Source: Bacteroidales bacterium (GTDB lineage: Bacteria; Bacteroidota; Bacteroidia; Bacteroidales; VadinHA17). From it: DNA of 64,000 nt. The first letter of the stretch is position 1, and every line of letters starts with the position of its first letter. The stretch is from the NCBI GenBank assembly GCA_016709865.1, contig JADJLX010000001.1:1-64000 (forward strand), read 5' to 3'. Of the stretch, positions 26,655 through 34,962 are shown piece after piece. Below the pieces are notes generated by a model that saw only the letters and a program-made list of their open reading frames with translations, was not told where the DNA came from and did no database searches. Position numbers and translations under genes: made by a program.

Positions 26655-28223
26655 ATGGGTGCCGGATCAATACCTGATTTTATTGACACAGTTTTCCAGA
26701 GACGTGAATACCTCTATGAGTTACTTGTTCAGCATTTTGTATTATCACTGTCAGCAATAGTGATAATTGTGGTAATCGGTACAGGTACAGGCATTGCACT
26801 TCTGAGGTTCAAAAGCATAAGACAGATTGTACTTGGATTTGTGAACTTTATATACACGATCCCATCAATAGCAATGTTCGGTTTGTTTATTCCCCTTGTA
26901 GGTATAGGTTTTGTAAATGCCCTGGTAGTACTTGTAATATACGGACTACTGCCAATGATAAGAAACACCTATACAGGATTAAGTGAGGTGGATCCATTGT
27001 ACATTGACGCAGCGAAAGGAATGGGGGCCACTCCTTCACAGATATTTTTCAGGGTAAGATGGCCGCTTGCGTTTCCTACAATCCTGAGCGGTTTTCGTAC
27101 AATGGTTGTAATGACCATAGCGCTTGCAGGACTTGCATCATTCATTGGTGCCGGAGGTCTGGGGCAGGCAATCTATCGGGGTATTAATACAAATAATTCA
27201 TCGCTTATACTTGCCGGTTCAATCTCAGTTGCATTACTGGCATTGGTAACAGATCTGATTATTGGATTCTTCGAAAAGAGAGTCAGGAGCAAAAAGTTAC
27301 ATTCCCGTCGGAATAAGTTATTTACAGCTTTTGCTGCAATGTTGTTTATTTTCATTCCCATCATGCTTTTTACATTTAACAGTAAGGGATTCAAACCGGT
27401 AAAGTCATCGGAGATTGTAATTGCATCGAAACCAACAGCGGAGCAGTATATACTCGGAGAAATTATTGCCTGATTAATTGAGGAAAAGACAACTATACCA
27501 GTAAAACGAAGCTTCGGCATCGGCGGAGGGACATCGAATATCCACCCTGCAATGTTATCGGGTGAGATTGATATTTATCCCGAATATACAGGAACTGCCT
27601 GGCTGTTCGTACTAAAGAAGCAGAAGATCAGTAATCCGGATACACTATTCAAAGCTTTATCGGATATTTATGATAAAGAATACCAGCTCACATGGGTAAC
27701 AAGATTCGGATTCAACAATACATTTACCCTGGCTATTTCTGATACAGCAGCAATCAGTGAAGGGTTTAGAACCATCTCCGATCTCGCTCCAAAAAGTAAC
27801 AAGTATAATTTTGGTGCTGAATTTGACTTTTTTGAAAGGAACGATGGATTCTCCGGTATATCGAGCCTTTACTCACTGAATTTTAAAAAAATAGTGGAAC
27901 TCGATATAAATCTGAAATTCAATGCCATGGCAAACGGAACAGTAGATATCATAAACGCATTTTCCACTGATTCACGCATTAAACAGATGAATCTGCGAAC
28001 ACTAAAGGATGATAAAAAATATTTCACTGACTACCAGGCTGGTATTATCGTTCGCAATGAAACACTCAATCAATCCCCTGAGCTGAGAACCCTGCTGGCA
28101 AAACTGGGGAATACAATTGATGATAATACAATGCTCCTGCTTAACTACGAAGTGGAGATAAATAAGAAATCACCGGAGAAAGTCGCTGAAGAATTTTTAA
28201 AATCAACAGGCCTCATAAAGTAA
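26655..28223 (+). pseudogene. egtU: EgtU-like permease/substrate-binding fusion with internal TGA
   Basis: One frame of 523 codons runs from 26655 to 28223, broken only by TGA at 27471-27473. The N-terminal part is an ABC permease domain of the OpuC type (about 1-230), with the EAA loop YIDAAKGMGATPSQIFFRV. The C-terminal part is a glycine-betaine/choline-type binding domain (IVIASKPTAEQYILGEII before the stop, then GIGGGTSNIHPAML and GEIDIYPEYTGTAW). This fusion is the form of EgtU, the ergothioneine importer of pneumococcus and Helicobacter. The stop falls about 35 residues into the binding domain and would leave a permease without it. The frame stays clean after the stop, so the change is recent or an error. 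Confidence 0.75.
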
Positions 28224-28236
28224 CATATTAAAAAAG

Positions 28237-28974
28237 ATGGTTGAAACTGTAATTGAAATAACAGGAGTTTCAAAGACCTATGAGGGAAATAAACTGGCCG
28301 TTGATAATGTATCATTGTCAGTGGCAGAGGGAGAATTTCTAACAATAATTGGCCCCAGTGGATGTGGCAAGACTACTTTACTTCGGCTTGTCAATGGAAT
28401 GACCGATTTTGAATCAGGATCGATAAAGGTACTGAACAGGGAAATGCACTTTTGGGATATTGTACAACTCAGGCGTAAGATAGGTTATGTGATCCAGGGG
28501 GCAGGACTATTTCCCCATCTCACTGTAAAACAGAACATGCAGTTTGTTTTGAATATCTCAGGGATGGCAGAAGATCTTCAGGAAGAAAGAGTGATTGAGC
28601 TTGCACAGATAATCGGGTTCAGTAAATCACAACTAAAGGAGTATCCGGACTCTCTGAGCGGTGGCCAGCAGCAACGTGTCGGAGTAGCCCGGGCGCTTGC
28701 AATGAAACCTCAGATATTGCTTATGGACGAGCCATTCGGAGCACTTGATAATATTACAAGGAGAAATCTGCAGGCAGAAATGAAACAGATTCATAATGAC
28801 CTGAATGTTAATATTTTAATGGTTACTCATGACCTCAATGAGGCATTTTCACTAGGGAATGAAGTAGTTATTATGCACAATACGAAAATATTACAGACAG
28901 ATAAACCTGAAAATATTTTGAAGGCTCCTGCCAGTGAATGGGTAAAGGAATTTGTCTCTGCTTTCAGAGCCTGA
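28237..28974 (+). CDS. egtV: EgtV-like ABC transporter ATPase
   Basis: 245 residues with all ABC ATPase motifs: Walker A IGPSGCGKTTLLR (about residue 36), Q-loop YVIQGAGLFPHLT, signature LSGGQQQRVGVARAL and Walker B ILLMDEPFGALD. It is of the OpuCA/ProV type but lacks the C-terminal CBS domains, so it is shorter than osmoprotectant ATPases and matches EgtV. It starts 13 nt after the permease/binding-protein gene and completes the importer. Choline or betaine import cannot be ruled out from sequence, but the eanA-eanB context favours ergothioneine. Confidence 0.8.
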   Translation: MVETVIEITGVSKTYEGNKLAVDNVSLSVAEGEFLTIIGPSGCGKTTLLRLVNGMTDFESGSIKVLNREMHFWDIVQLRRKIGYVIQGAGLFPHLTVKQNMQFVLNISGMAEDLQEERVIELAQIIGFSKSQLKEYPDSLSGGQQQRVGVARALAMKPQILLMDEPFGALDNITRRNLQAEMKQIHNDLNVNILMVTHDLNEAFSLGNEVVIMHNTKILQTDKPENILKAPASEWVKEFVSAFRA

Positions 28975-29027
28975 CTTTAAAATATTGTAGAAAAAATATG
29001 TACAGCTAAAAACTAATATGATTAATT

Positions 29028-29606
29028 ATGGGAATTTCAGTTAGCGTTATTTACGGATCGGTTCGAAGCGACCGCCAGGGGATCAAAGCGGCAAAATACC
29101 TTGAGAATAAACTTCTTGAAAGAGGTATAAAAGTTCTTTTCATAGATCCTCTTGAATACAAACTTCCTCTGCTTGATAAAATGTACAAGGAATATCCAAA
29201 GGGGTCTGCCCCGGAACCGATGGAAACAATTGCCGGGATTCTGAATGACTCAGACGGATTTCTGATTGTTACCGGAGAATATAATCACAGCATTCCTCCA
29301 GCATTGAAAAATATGCTTGACCATTTTCAAAGGGAGTATTATTTCAAACCATCAGCCATTGCCTCCTACTCAGCCGGTTCATTCGGAGGAGTGAGAGCAG
29401 CTGTACATCTAAGGGCTGTCGTGGGTGAACTTGGTATGCCTGCAATATCTTCTATGCTCCCTTTTCCGGTAATCGGTAACTTGTTTGACGAAAACCTTAA
29501 ACCTCTTAATGACAGAATTGATTCATCCACCTCACGGTTTATTGATGAGTTTGTATGGTATATATATGCTTTTAAAAATCAAAGAACAGAGGGCATGCCC
29601 TATTAA
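29028..29606 (+). CDS. NADPH-dependent FMN reductase-type flavoprotein
   Basis: 192 residues, flavodoxin-like fold. The N-terminal phosphate-binding loop is VIYGSVRSDRQG, the middle has the motif GEYNHSIPPALKNMLDH and later SAGSFGGVRA. Members reduce FMN, quinones or chromate with NAD(P)H. The gene is 53 nt downstream of egtV and may belong to the same transcript. It precedes the TetR regulator at 29681 and shares no operator with it. No specific substrate can be inferred. Confidence 0.85.
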   Translation: MGISVSVIYGSVRSDRQGIKAAKYLENKLLERGIKVLFIDPLEYKLPLLDKMYKEYPKGSAPEPMETIAGILNDSDGFLIVTGEYNHSIPPALKNMLDHFQREYYFKPSAIASYSAGSFGGVRAAVHLRAVVGELGMPAISSMLPFPVIGNLFDENLKPLNDRIDSSTSRFIDEFVWYIYAFKNQRTEGMPY

Positions 29607-29629
29607 TTAAGGGCAATAACTGAAAATAA

Positions 29630-29661
29630 TTTGGATATATCAAAGCAATTGCTTAGCTTTG
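29630..29661 (+). promoter_or_regulatory. Bacteroidetes housekeeping promoter of the TetR gene, overlapping its operator
   Basis: TTTG at 29630-29633, 20 nt spacing, then TAGCTTTG at 29654-29661, a full match to the Bacteroidota -33/-7 consensus (TTTG, TAnnTTTG). The 16-bp operator CAAAGCAATTGCTTAG at 29641-29656 fills the spacer and touches the -7 box. This layout is typical of autorepression by a TetR protein. Confidence 0.8.
29641..29656. promoter_or_regulatory. TetR operator copy 1
   Basis: CAAAGCAATTGCTTAG, with half-sites AAGCA and TGCTT. Its reverse complement occurs with one mismatch at 30276-30291 before the AhpD-like gene. Two copies before the regulator and the next gene are strong evidence for a real operator. 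Confidence 0.75.
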
Positions 29662-29680
29662 TGACAAATATTAAAATACT

Positions 29681-30259
29681 ATGTCCCGTAATAAATCATA
29701 TAATACCGATGATGTTCTGGAAAAAGCAATGCATGTATTCTGGAATAATGGGTACGAGCAAACTTCAGTTCGTTTGCTGGAAAAAGAAATGGGCATAAAT
29801 CAGTTTTCAATCTATTCAAGTTTTACAAGTAAGCATAATCTCTTTGTCGAATCTTTAAAAAAGTACAGGGAGTATGTAAATAAAAATGTTTATGGCGACT
29901 TGCTCAAACCCGGAGCCAGGATTAAGGATCTTGAACTTTTTCTGTATCGGTTCACAGATGATAAAAAATCAGCTAAAAAATATAAGGGTTGTCTTGTTGT
30001 TAACACAACCGGTGAGATCAATCCAATGGACGACGAAATTACCATTGAACTGATTAACTACTATATGTTTATTAAAGAGATGCTTAAAAAAGTGCTATCA
30101 AATTCGATAGAAGCGGGTGATATTTCAGCTGATACCGATATTGATAAATACTCAAATTTTCTACTTGGTGTTATGCAGGGATTATCTGTAGGCGCAAAAG
30201 TTCTACCCGATAATCAGATCCGTGATATCATCAAAGTATCATTATCAGTACTTAAATAA
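29681..30259 (+). CDS. TetR/AcrR family transcriptional regulator
   Basis: 192 residues. The N-terminal helix-turn-helix domain is standard (VLEKAMHVFWNNGYEQTSVR, then MGINQFSIYSSFTSKHNLF). The C-terminal ligand domain is of the type often found near oxidoreductase genes (KKYKGCLVVNTTGEI, with one Cys in that segment). It is flanked by two copies of a 16-bp operator, one overlapping its own promoter and one 35-50 nt upstream of the AhpD-like gene. It therefore probably represses itself and the AhpD-like, peroxiredoxin and DsrE genes that follow. A Cys-based redox signal is possible but unproven. Confidence 0.88.
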   Translation: MSRNKSYNTDDVLEKAMHVFWNNGYEQTSVRLLEKEMGINQFSIYSSFTSKHNLFVESLKKYREYVNKNVYGDLLKPGARIKDLELFLYRFTDDKKSAKKYKGCLVVNTTGEINPMDDEITIELINYYMFIKEMLKKVLSNSIEAGDISADTDIDKYSNFLLGVMQGLSVGAKVLPDNQIRDIIKVSLSVLK

Positions 30260-30275
30260 TTTTTTTATCTTTAAA

Positions 30276-30291
30276 CTAAGCAAATGCTTTG
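30276..30291. promoter_or_regulatory. TetR operator copy 2
   Basis: CTAAGCAAATGCTTTG, the reverse complement (CAAAGCATTTGCTTAG) of the site at 29641-29656 with one mismatch. It is 34 nt before the AhpD-like gene; ATGCTTTG at its right side resembles a -7 box (TAnnTTTG), so bound repressor would block the start of transcription. Confidence 0.75.
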
Positions 30292-30325
30292 ATATGTATT
30301 ATCAATTAATTAAAATTCAATAAAA

Positions 30326-30880
30326 ATGGAAATATTTAAATTACACACAATTGAAACAGCTCCCGGGGATTCAAAAGCAATTCTTGAGGATACTCTCAAC
30401 CAAATGAAGTTCATTCCGAATCTTTATGCAACAATGGCAGGATCACCCCAGGTTTTAAAAGCTTATGTTGAAATGGCAAGACTATTCGGAGAGACATCAT
30501 TTAATGCTGTTGAAAAAAACATTGTATGGCTTACAGTCAGTCGTTCCAACAGTTGCCACTACTGCACAGCCATTCATTCAATGGTTGCTAAAATGTATAA
30601 TGTGCCCGATGAGATAGTTGAAGCAATACGTTCAGATAAACCTTTAAGCGACAATAAGCTCGAATCTTTAAGAAAGTTCACATCTGTGTTAGTCGAAAAA
30701 AGAGGCTGGGCTTCCGACCAGGAAATAAATAATTTTCTGGCTGCAGGATATATAAAAACCCAGATACTTGAACTCATAGTAGGTATTGCCCAGAAGACAA
30801 TAAGTAACTACGTAAATCATATCGCAGACACTCCGCTAGATGAGCCTGTAAAATCATTTGAATGGCATGCTGAAAATTAA
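30326..30880 (+). CDS. AhpD-like carboxymuconolactone decarboxylase family protein
   Basis: 184 residues. The family core is SRSNSCHYCTAIHSMVAKM (about residues 72-90), with the CxxC of the active site and the following His. The N-terminal part carries the usual peroxidase-related start (MKFIPNLYATMAGSPQVLKA). It is likely a thiol peroxidase, cytoplasmic. It is the first gene after the second TetR operator, followed by an exported peroxiredoxin-like gene. It differs from the AhpD-like gene at 16650, so this is not a simple duplicate. Confidence 0.82.
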   Translation: MEIFKLHTIETAPGDSKAILEDTLNQMKFIPNLYATMAGSPQVLKAYVEMARLFGETSFNAVEKNIVWLTVSRSNSCHYCTAIHSMVAKMYNVPDEIVEAIRSDKPLSDNKLESLRKFTSVLVEKRGWASDQEINNFLAAGYIKTQILELIVGIAQKTISNYVNHIADTPLDEPVKSFEWHAEN

Positions 30881-30932
30881 ATTTGCACCACTTAATAGAC
30901 CAAAAATAAGTAATCAATTAAATTATACTAAA

Positions 30933-31532
30933 ATGAAAAAATTAACTCTTTTAACTTTGATCCTTATAATGATATGCCAGACCGGTTCATTTGCACAGAT
31001 CGCTGATAAGGCAGAAGATATATCACCTCTTTTGATCGGCGAGAAAATTCCTGACATATCTCTTATTTCAACAGCTGGTAATCAGGAAACTCTTGCAGCT
31101 ATAACAGGAGGAAAACCTTCGATTCTACTTTTTTACCGTGGCGGCTGGTGCCCTTTCTGCAATAAGCATTTAGCTGAAATTGAGACAATTCAGGACAAGA
31201 TTCTGGAATTAGGATATCAACTGATTGCAATCAGCCCCGATGCTCCACCTAAACTCATTGCCTCTGGTGAGAAAAATAAACTTAAGTATGGTCTGTATTC
31301 AGATAGTAACGGAGCAGTGGCACAGGCAATGGGAATTGCTTTCAAAGCCTCGGAAAGATCCCTTGGCATGCTTTCCGAGTATTCTGCCGGCCAAAACACA
31401 GGATTTCTTCCGGTACCTTCCGTTTTTGTGATAAATCCTGATGGTGTAATTGCATTTGAGTATATAAACCCTGACTATAAAGTACGGATAAGCGCTAAAC
31501 TACTTCTGGCAGTTCTTGAGAATTTAAAATAA
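30933..31532 (+). CDS. Exported peroxiredoxin-like (AhpC/TSA) protein
   Basis: 199 residues from ATG at 30933 (MKKLTLLTLILIMICQTGSF), which gives a proper signal peptide; earlier starts overlap the AhpD-like gene. The redoxin domain has LLFYRGGWCPFCNKHLAEIE, with a CxxC in place of the single peroxidatic Cys of classical peroxiredoxins. It continues with SPDAPPKL and ends in a conserved strand (VFVINPDGVIAFEYINPDY). It belongs to the peroxiredoxin-like group rather than to typical AhpC. A near relative without a clear signal peptide is encoded at 49227. Confidence 0.85.
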   Translation: MKKLTLLTLILIMICQTGSFAQIADKAEDISPLLIGEKIPDISLISTAGNQETLAAITGGKPSILLFYRGGWCPFCNKHLAEIETIQDKILELGYQLIAISPDAPPKLIASGEKNKLKYGLYSDSNGAVAQAMGIAFKASERSLGMLSEYSAGQNTGFLPVPSVFVINPDGVIAFEYINPDYKVRISAKLLLAVLENLK

Positions 31533-31551
31533 CTTTTTAAAAGCTAATGAA

Positions 31552-31980
31552 ATGAAACAAAAAAATCTGATTATTCTGTTTACAGGAATTCTGTTTTCCT
31601 TGTCAGCAATGTCGAAAGCACAGACAGCTAATCCCGAACCCACACATGACAAACTGGTAGTGGTTTGGTCAAGTGATGATCCGATGGTAGCTGAAAGAGT
31701 TGCTCTAATGTACACTCATGCTGCAAAAACTGCCGGTTGGTTTAAAGAAGTAACACTTATTGTCTGGGGGCCGTCTGCAAAGCTTATTTCAACCGATCTC
31801 AAGCTTCAGGAAAAGTTAAAAGCCATGCAGAAAGACGGCGTTGTTATTGAAGCGTGTGTTGCCTGCGCAAATGCTTATGGTGTCGCTGAAGATCTTAAAA
31901 AGCTTGGCTATGATGTTAAGGGAATGGGAAAGCCACTTACAGACTATCTTAAATCTGGTGCAAAAGTTCTGACATTCTAA
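31552..31980 (+). CDS. Exported DsrE family protein
   Basis: 142 residues. A signal peptide (MKQKNLIILFTGILFSLSAMS, cleavage near KAQ) precedes a DsrE/DsrF-like domain, with LVVVWSSDDPMVAERVALMY early and VVIEACVACANAYGVAEDL late. The ACVAC pair sits where sulfur-carrier DsrE proteins have their cysteine. These proteins bind or pass on sulfane sulfur, usually in the cytoplasm; an exported version is less common. It follows the peroxiredoxin-like gene by 19 nt and is the last gene before ECF motif 4. Confidence 0.82.
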   Translation: MKQKNLIILFTGILFSLSAMSKAQTANPEPTHDKLVVVWSSDDPMVAERVALMYTHAAKTAGWFKEVTLIVWGPSAKLISTDLKLQEKLKAMQKDGVVIEACVACANAYGVAEDLKKLGYDVKGMGKPLTDYLKSGAKVLTF

Positions 31981-31989
31981 AATTCTCCT

Positions 31990-32015
31990 TGTCAGGATCC
32001 GGATGTCGCGACGAC
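31990..32015 (+). promoter_or_regulatory. Putative ECF promoter 4 (TGTCAGG-N15-CGAC)
   Basis: TGTCAGG at 31990-31996 and CGACAA at 32012-32017, spacing 15 nt; CGAC also occurs at spacing 12. It is 24-50 nt upstream of the DUF4395 gene. Because the spacing is off by one it is the weakest of the six copies. Confidence 0.55.
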
Positions 32016-32041
32016 AAATTAATAAAGTAAAATGAAATAAG

Positions 32042-32488
32042 ATGAAAACATATGCTTTATGCCCCATTTCTGACAAAAAAGTAAATGAACGGATATCTCG
32101 TGTAAATGCTATAATTACGGTATTGCTTTTGCTATCTTTTATAGTTACACATAACATTTTTGCAATTGTTTTTCTGGCTATTGATTTCTTTCTGAGAGCT
32201 TCCGGGTTTTCAAAATACAGTCTGATTGCAATAGCCTCACAGAACATTGTTAAGTGGCTAAATGTAAAAAATCATTTTATCAATGCAGGTCCCAAGATAT
32301 TTGCTGCACGGATAGGATTGGTTCTGACCAGTCTTACAATACTGTCACTTTTATTGTCATTCAGTTCTTTATCATTTGTCATAGCCGGAATACTCGGATT
32401 GTTTTCCTTCCTCGAAGGTGTATTCGGATTCTGTGTTGCATGCCAGATTTATCCCGTTTTATACAGGGTACTATATACTGAATACTGA
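32042..32488 (+). CDS. DUF4395 membrane protein
   Basis: 148 residues. It begins with the family motif CPISDKKVNERISRV, has helices at about 22-50 and 85-120, and ends with GFCVACQIYPVLYRVL, another conserved cysteine site. DUF4395 proteins have several membrane helices and Cys residues and are often found with thiol-redox genes. A role in moving reducing power or sulfur across the membrane has been suggested by context only. It is the first gene of the unit behind ECF motif 4 and is followed by TlpA-like and HEAT-thioredoxin genes. Confidence 0.78.
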   Translation: MKTYALCPISDKKVNERISRVNAIITVLLLLSFIVTHNIFAIVFLAIDFFLRASGFSKYSLIAIASQNIVKWLNVKNHFINAGPKIFAARIGLVLTSLTILSLLLSFSSLSFVIAGILGLFSFLEGVFGFCVACQIYPVLYRVLYTEY

Positions 32489-32531
32489 GAATCTGAAACC
32501 TTATAAATGAATCATTAAATATTTAAAAGTC

Positions 32532-33113
32532 ATGAATTTAAAAAAAATATCTTTGGTCAGTGTAGCGGCACTATTCTCTTTTGCTTTATTCTACTCAGCA
32601 ACAAACGCTCCCGGAAATGAATCGGATATAAAAAAGGAGTATTTATCCCTTAATACTGAAGTGTCTGTCGGACTCAATATTGGCAACCAGGCACCTGAGA
32701 TTGAATATACAGCTCCTGATGGAAAAACGATTAAACTTTCATCACTGAAAGGGAAAATCGTTCTAATTGACTTCTGGGCATCATGGTGTCCTCCCTGCCG
32801 CCTGGAAAATCCTAACCTTGTAAAATCATCCGAGCATTTTAAGGATGCTTCATTTAAAAGTGGAAAAGGATTTACTGTTTATAGTGTATCGCTCGACCAG
32901 GATAAAAATGGCTGGATTGGCGCCATTAAATCCGATAAGCTATCCTGGGAAAACCATGTTAGCGATCTAAAAGGATGGAAATCAGAAGCTGCAAGCCTGT
33001 ATGAAGTTGAAGCGATTCCATCAAACTACCTTATTGATGGTAATGGGATCATTTTAGCAAAGAATCTGCGTGGCTCTGCTTTGGATGCAAAACTCAGTAA
33101 ACTGCTAAAATAA
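32532..33113 (+). CDS. TlpA/ResA-type exported thioredoxin
   Basis: 193 residues. An N-terminal hydrophobic segment (about 5-24) acts as signal or anchor. The TlpA-like domain begins with IGNQAPEIEYTAPDGKTIKL and has the active site FWASWCPPCRLENPNLVK at about 85-102; the insert typical of TlpA (SLDQDKNGWIGAIKSDKLSW) and the cis-Pro segment AIPSNYLIDGNGII are present. Such proteins reduce periplasmic disulfides, for example during cytochrome c maturation, with electrons from DsbD-type proteins. It lies 43 nt after the DUF4395 gene. Confidence 0.88.
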   Translation: MNLKKISLVSVAALFSFALFYSATNAPGNESDIKKEYLSLNTEVSVGLNIGNQAPEIEYTAPDGKTIKLSSLKGKIVLIDFWASWCPPCRLENPNLVKSSEHFKDASFKSGKGFTVYSVSLDQDKNGWIGAIKSDKLSWENHVSDLKGWKSEAASLYEVEAIPSNYLIDGNGIILAKNLRGSALDAKLSKLLK

Positions 33114-33203
33114 CCATAACATGGTTCTTGTTGCCGGGTACTCGGTACTGGGTGCTTGGCAGAAAAATTAAGACTTCAGCATATCTAACTAAATATCAAT
33201 TAA

Positions 33204-34400
33204 ATGCATAACTTAAATCATCAAGGTTCAATAAAATTATTGTTCCTTTTTTTAATCACTGTCATTATGATCTTACCTATAAAGAGTCAAAACAAAACAG
33301 AAAATAGAATTTATAATATAAATGTTAAGGATGTGCTTGAAAGAGTTAGAACACATGATTTTAATCCTCTGAATGAAGATAATTCATTGACAATTGACCT
33401 CACATTGAATGTGGCCGGTATTGCCGATCTGAACAACGACGACTGGCAGGTTCGCTTACTGGCTGTCAGGGATCTGGTGCGTGCAGGCAATAAAAATGCT
33501 ACGGAGCTAATAACCGGACTTACTGATAAGTCAGAACATGTCAGGCAGGTTTGTACCATGGCTCTTGGTATTCTGAGATCGAAGGATGCCATCAGCGGTC
33601 TGGAACAAATCGTTCGTCAGGATAAAAATACAATGGTTCGAAGCCAGGCTGTAATCGCACTCGGACAGATTGAGGCTGGGAGCTCACTTGCTTTACTACG
33701 TGAAACACTGAAAACCGATCCTTCACGCGATGTTCAGCATCAGTGTGAACTGGCTATTTATCAGATTGAAAAACAAATGGGAACAACCGACAAGCAGCTT
33801 TCAGCCTTTCTTACTCTGGATGAATCAACCTTTAATTCTATTCATCCCGGAAGTGCAGCGCCCGATTTCAAGTTAGATGATACAGATGGTAAAGAATGGA
33901 AATTAAGTCAGTTTCGTAATGAGAAGTGGGTTGTTCTTATATGGGTTTTTGCCGACTGGTGTCCCGTTTGTCATGGAGAATTTCAGGATCTGATGGAAAT
34001 GCATGATGAGTTTGAAAAAGCAGAGGTACGGATTTTTACTGTTGAAACACACGATAGGTTTAGAGGAAGAGTTATGGTAGGGAAAGAACTTGATCCCTCC
34101 TACTGGTTTTCGAAAAAATCATTTCACGAAGCATATACTGAGAAAATATGGTGGCCTCACCTCCTCGACCGGGCAGGAGCAATCGGAGCAATGTACGGAG
34201 CTGATCCACTTGCCTTTGCAGTTCATGCTGAATATATAAACAGGCCGACTACTGTAATTATTGACAAAGAAGGCATCGTACGGTTTAATTACCAGGGAAC
34301 ATTCTGGGGCGACAGGCCAACAATAGAGCAAACTCTTAAAATGATTGAAACCGGAGATTTTTCATTTGAACACCAACAAAGATTAAAAGGCAAAAATTAA
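33204..34400 (+). CDS. HEAT-repeat plus peroxiredoxin/thioredoxin fusion protein
   Basis: 398 residues. After a signal peptide (about 8-28) come HEAT-type helical repeats at about 65-195, with WQVRLLAVRDLVRAGN, HVRQVCTMALGILRSKDA and MVRSQAVIALGQIEAG. A redoxin domain follows at about 210-390: GSAAPDFKLDDTDGKEWKL, active site FADWCPVCHGEFQDL and a long insert before TTVIIDKEGIVRFNYQG. The WCPVC motif is shared with the two small exported proteins at 18.1-19.0 kb. The repeats probably bind a protein partner and bring the redox domain to it. Its end overlaps that of the convergent marR gene by 4 nt. Confidence 0.82.
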   Translation: MHNLNHQGSIKLLFLFLITVIMILPIKSQNKTENRIYNINVKDVLERVRTHDFNPLNEDNSLTIDLTLNVAGIADLNNDDWQVRLLAVRDLVRAGNKNATELITGLTDKSEHVRQVCTMALGILRSKDAISGLEQIVRQDKNTMVRSQAVIALGQIEAGSSLALLRETLKTDPSRDVQHQCELAIYQIEKQMGTTDKQLSAFLTLDESTFNSIHPGSAAPDFKLDDTDGKEWKLSQFRNEKWVVLIWVFADWCPVCHGEFQDLMEMHDEFEKAEVRIFTVETHDRFRGRVMVGKELDPSYWFSKKSFHEAYTEKIWWPHLLDRAGAIGAMYGADPLAFAVHAEYINRPTTVIIDKEGIVRFNYQGTFWGDRPTIEQTLKMIETGDFSFEHQQRLKGKN

Positions 34401-34831
34401 TATTCCAGGTTTCGGGATATCTTCTTAAGCATAACGATACAGTTTTTTACTTCAACATCACTTAACCCGTTTGTTGCTTCTGCAAGAGTGTCACGGGCAA
34501 GAACTTCGATCTTTCTGTAGGTCTCATTGCCTTTCTCGGTAAGCTTTACAATCTTAAACCGCTTATCATCTTTATCCTCATACCTTTCAACAATTTCAGA
34601 TTTTTCCAAATCAACAATCAGTCGTAAAACCTTCACTTTATCATATCCCAGAAATAATCCTATATCGGTCTGTGTTGCCTGATGCTGAAATTTAAGCATC
34701 GAAATTACACACCACTGTTCCGCATTAACTGAGATTCCACCTTTTTGTATCTTTTTAACCAGAAGAACCCCTAGTGATTTTGATATTCTTTGAGTAAGAT
34801 TACCTAATGAAGTATCGAAGCTATATTTCAT
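34397..34831 (-). CDS. MarR family transcriptional regulator
   Basis: 144 residues, the only cargo gene on the minus strand. The winged helix is clear: EQWCVISMLKFQHQATQTDI, GYDKVKVLRLIVDLEKSEIV and the wing ERYEDKDDKRFKIVKLTEKG. It is divergent from the reductive dehalogenase-like operon, and the 131-bp region between them contains a 22-bp inverted repeat (34909-34930), the usual MarR site. In organohalide-respiring bacteria MarR-type proteins often control rdhA genes in this arrangement. It probably represses itself and rdhA until a ligand or oxidant is present. Confidence 0.88.
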   Translation of the reverse strand: MKYSFDTSLGNLTQRISKSLGVLLVKKIQKGGISVNAEQWCVISMLKFQHQATQTDIGLFLGYDKVKVLRLIVDLEKSEIVERYEDKDDKRFKIVKLTEKGNETYRKIEVLARDTLAEATNGLSDVEVKNCIVMLKKISRNLEY

Positions 34832-34908
34832 CTATCCCAGATATAATTGCAGAATCAAAAATAGAATATTTTTCTGTCGAAACATCTATAATATGTCAAT
34901 GCATAATT

Positions 34909-34930
34909 ATTAGTTTCATTTGTAACTAAT
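34909..34930. promoter_or_regulatory. MarR operator between marR and rdhA
   Basis: ATTAGTTtCA and TGtAACTAAT form a 22-bp imperfect palindrome. It is directly upstream of TAGTTTTG at 34937-34944, which fits the TAnnTTTG -7 box and lies 18 nt before the rdhA start. A bound MarR dimer here would block the rdhA promoter. Confidence 0.72.
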
Positions 34931-34962
34931 ATTGCTTAGTTTTGTTTCACAAAGCTTAAAAA

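Noticed and set aside
27471..27473. TGA as selenocysteine or a recoded sense codon
   Set aside because: TGA ends ordinary genes in the window (for example egtV), no SECIS-like context was recognised, and a TAA in the VOC gene has the same clean-frame appearance.
26655..28974. Plain OpuC glycine-betaine transporter
   Set aside because: The fused permease/binding protein, the ATPase without CBS domains and the eanB-eanA neighbours fit EgtUV better; betaine remains an alternative.
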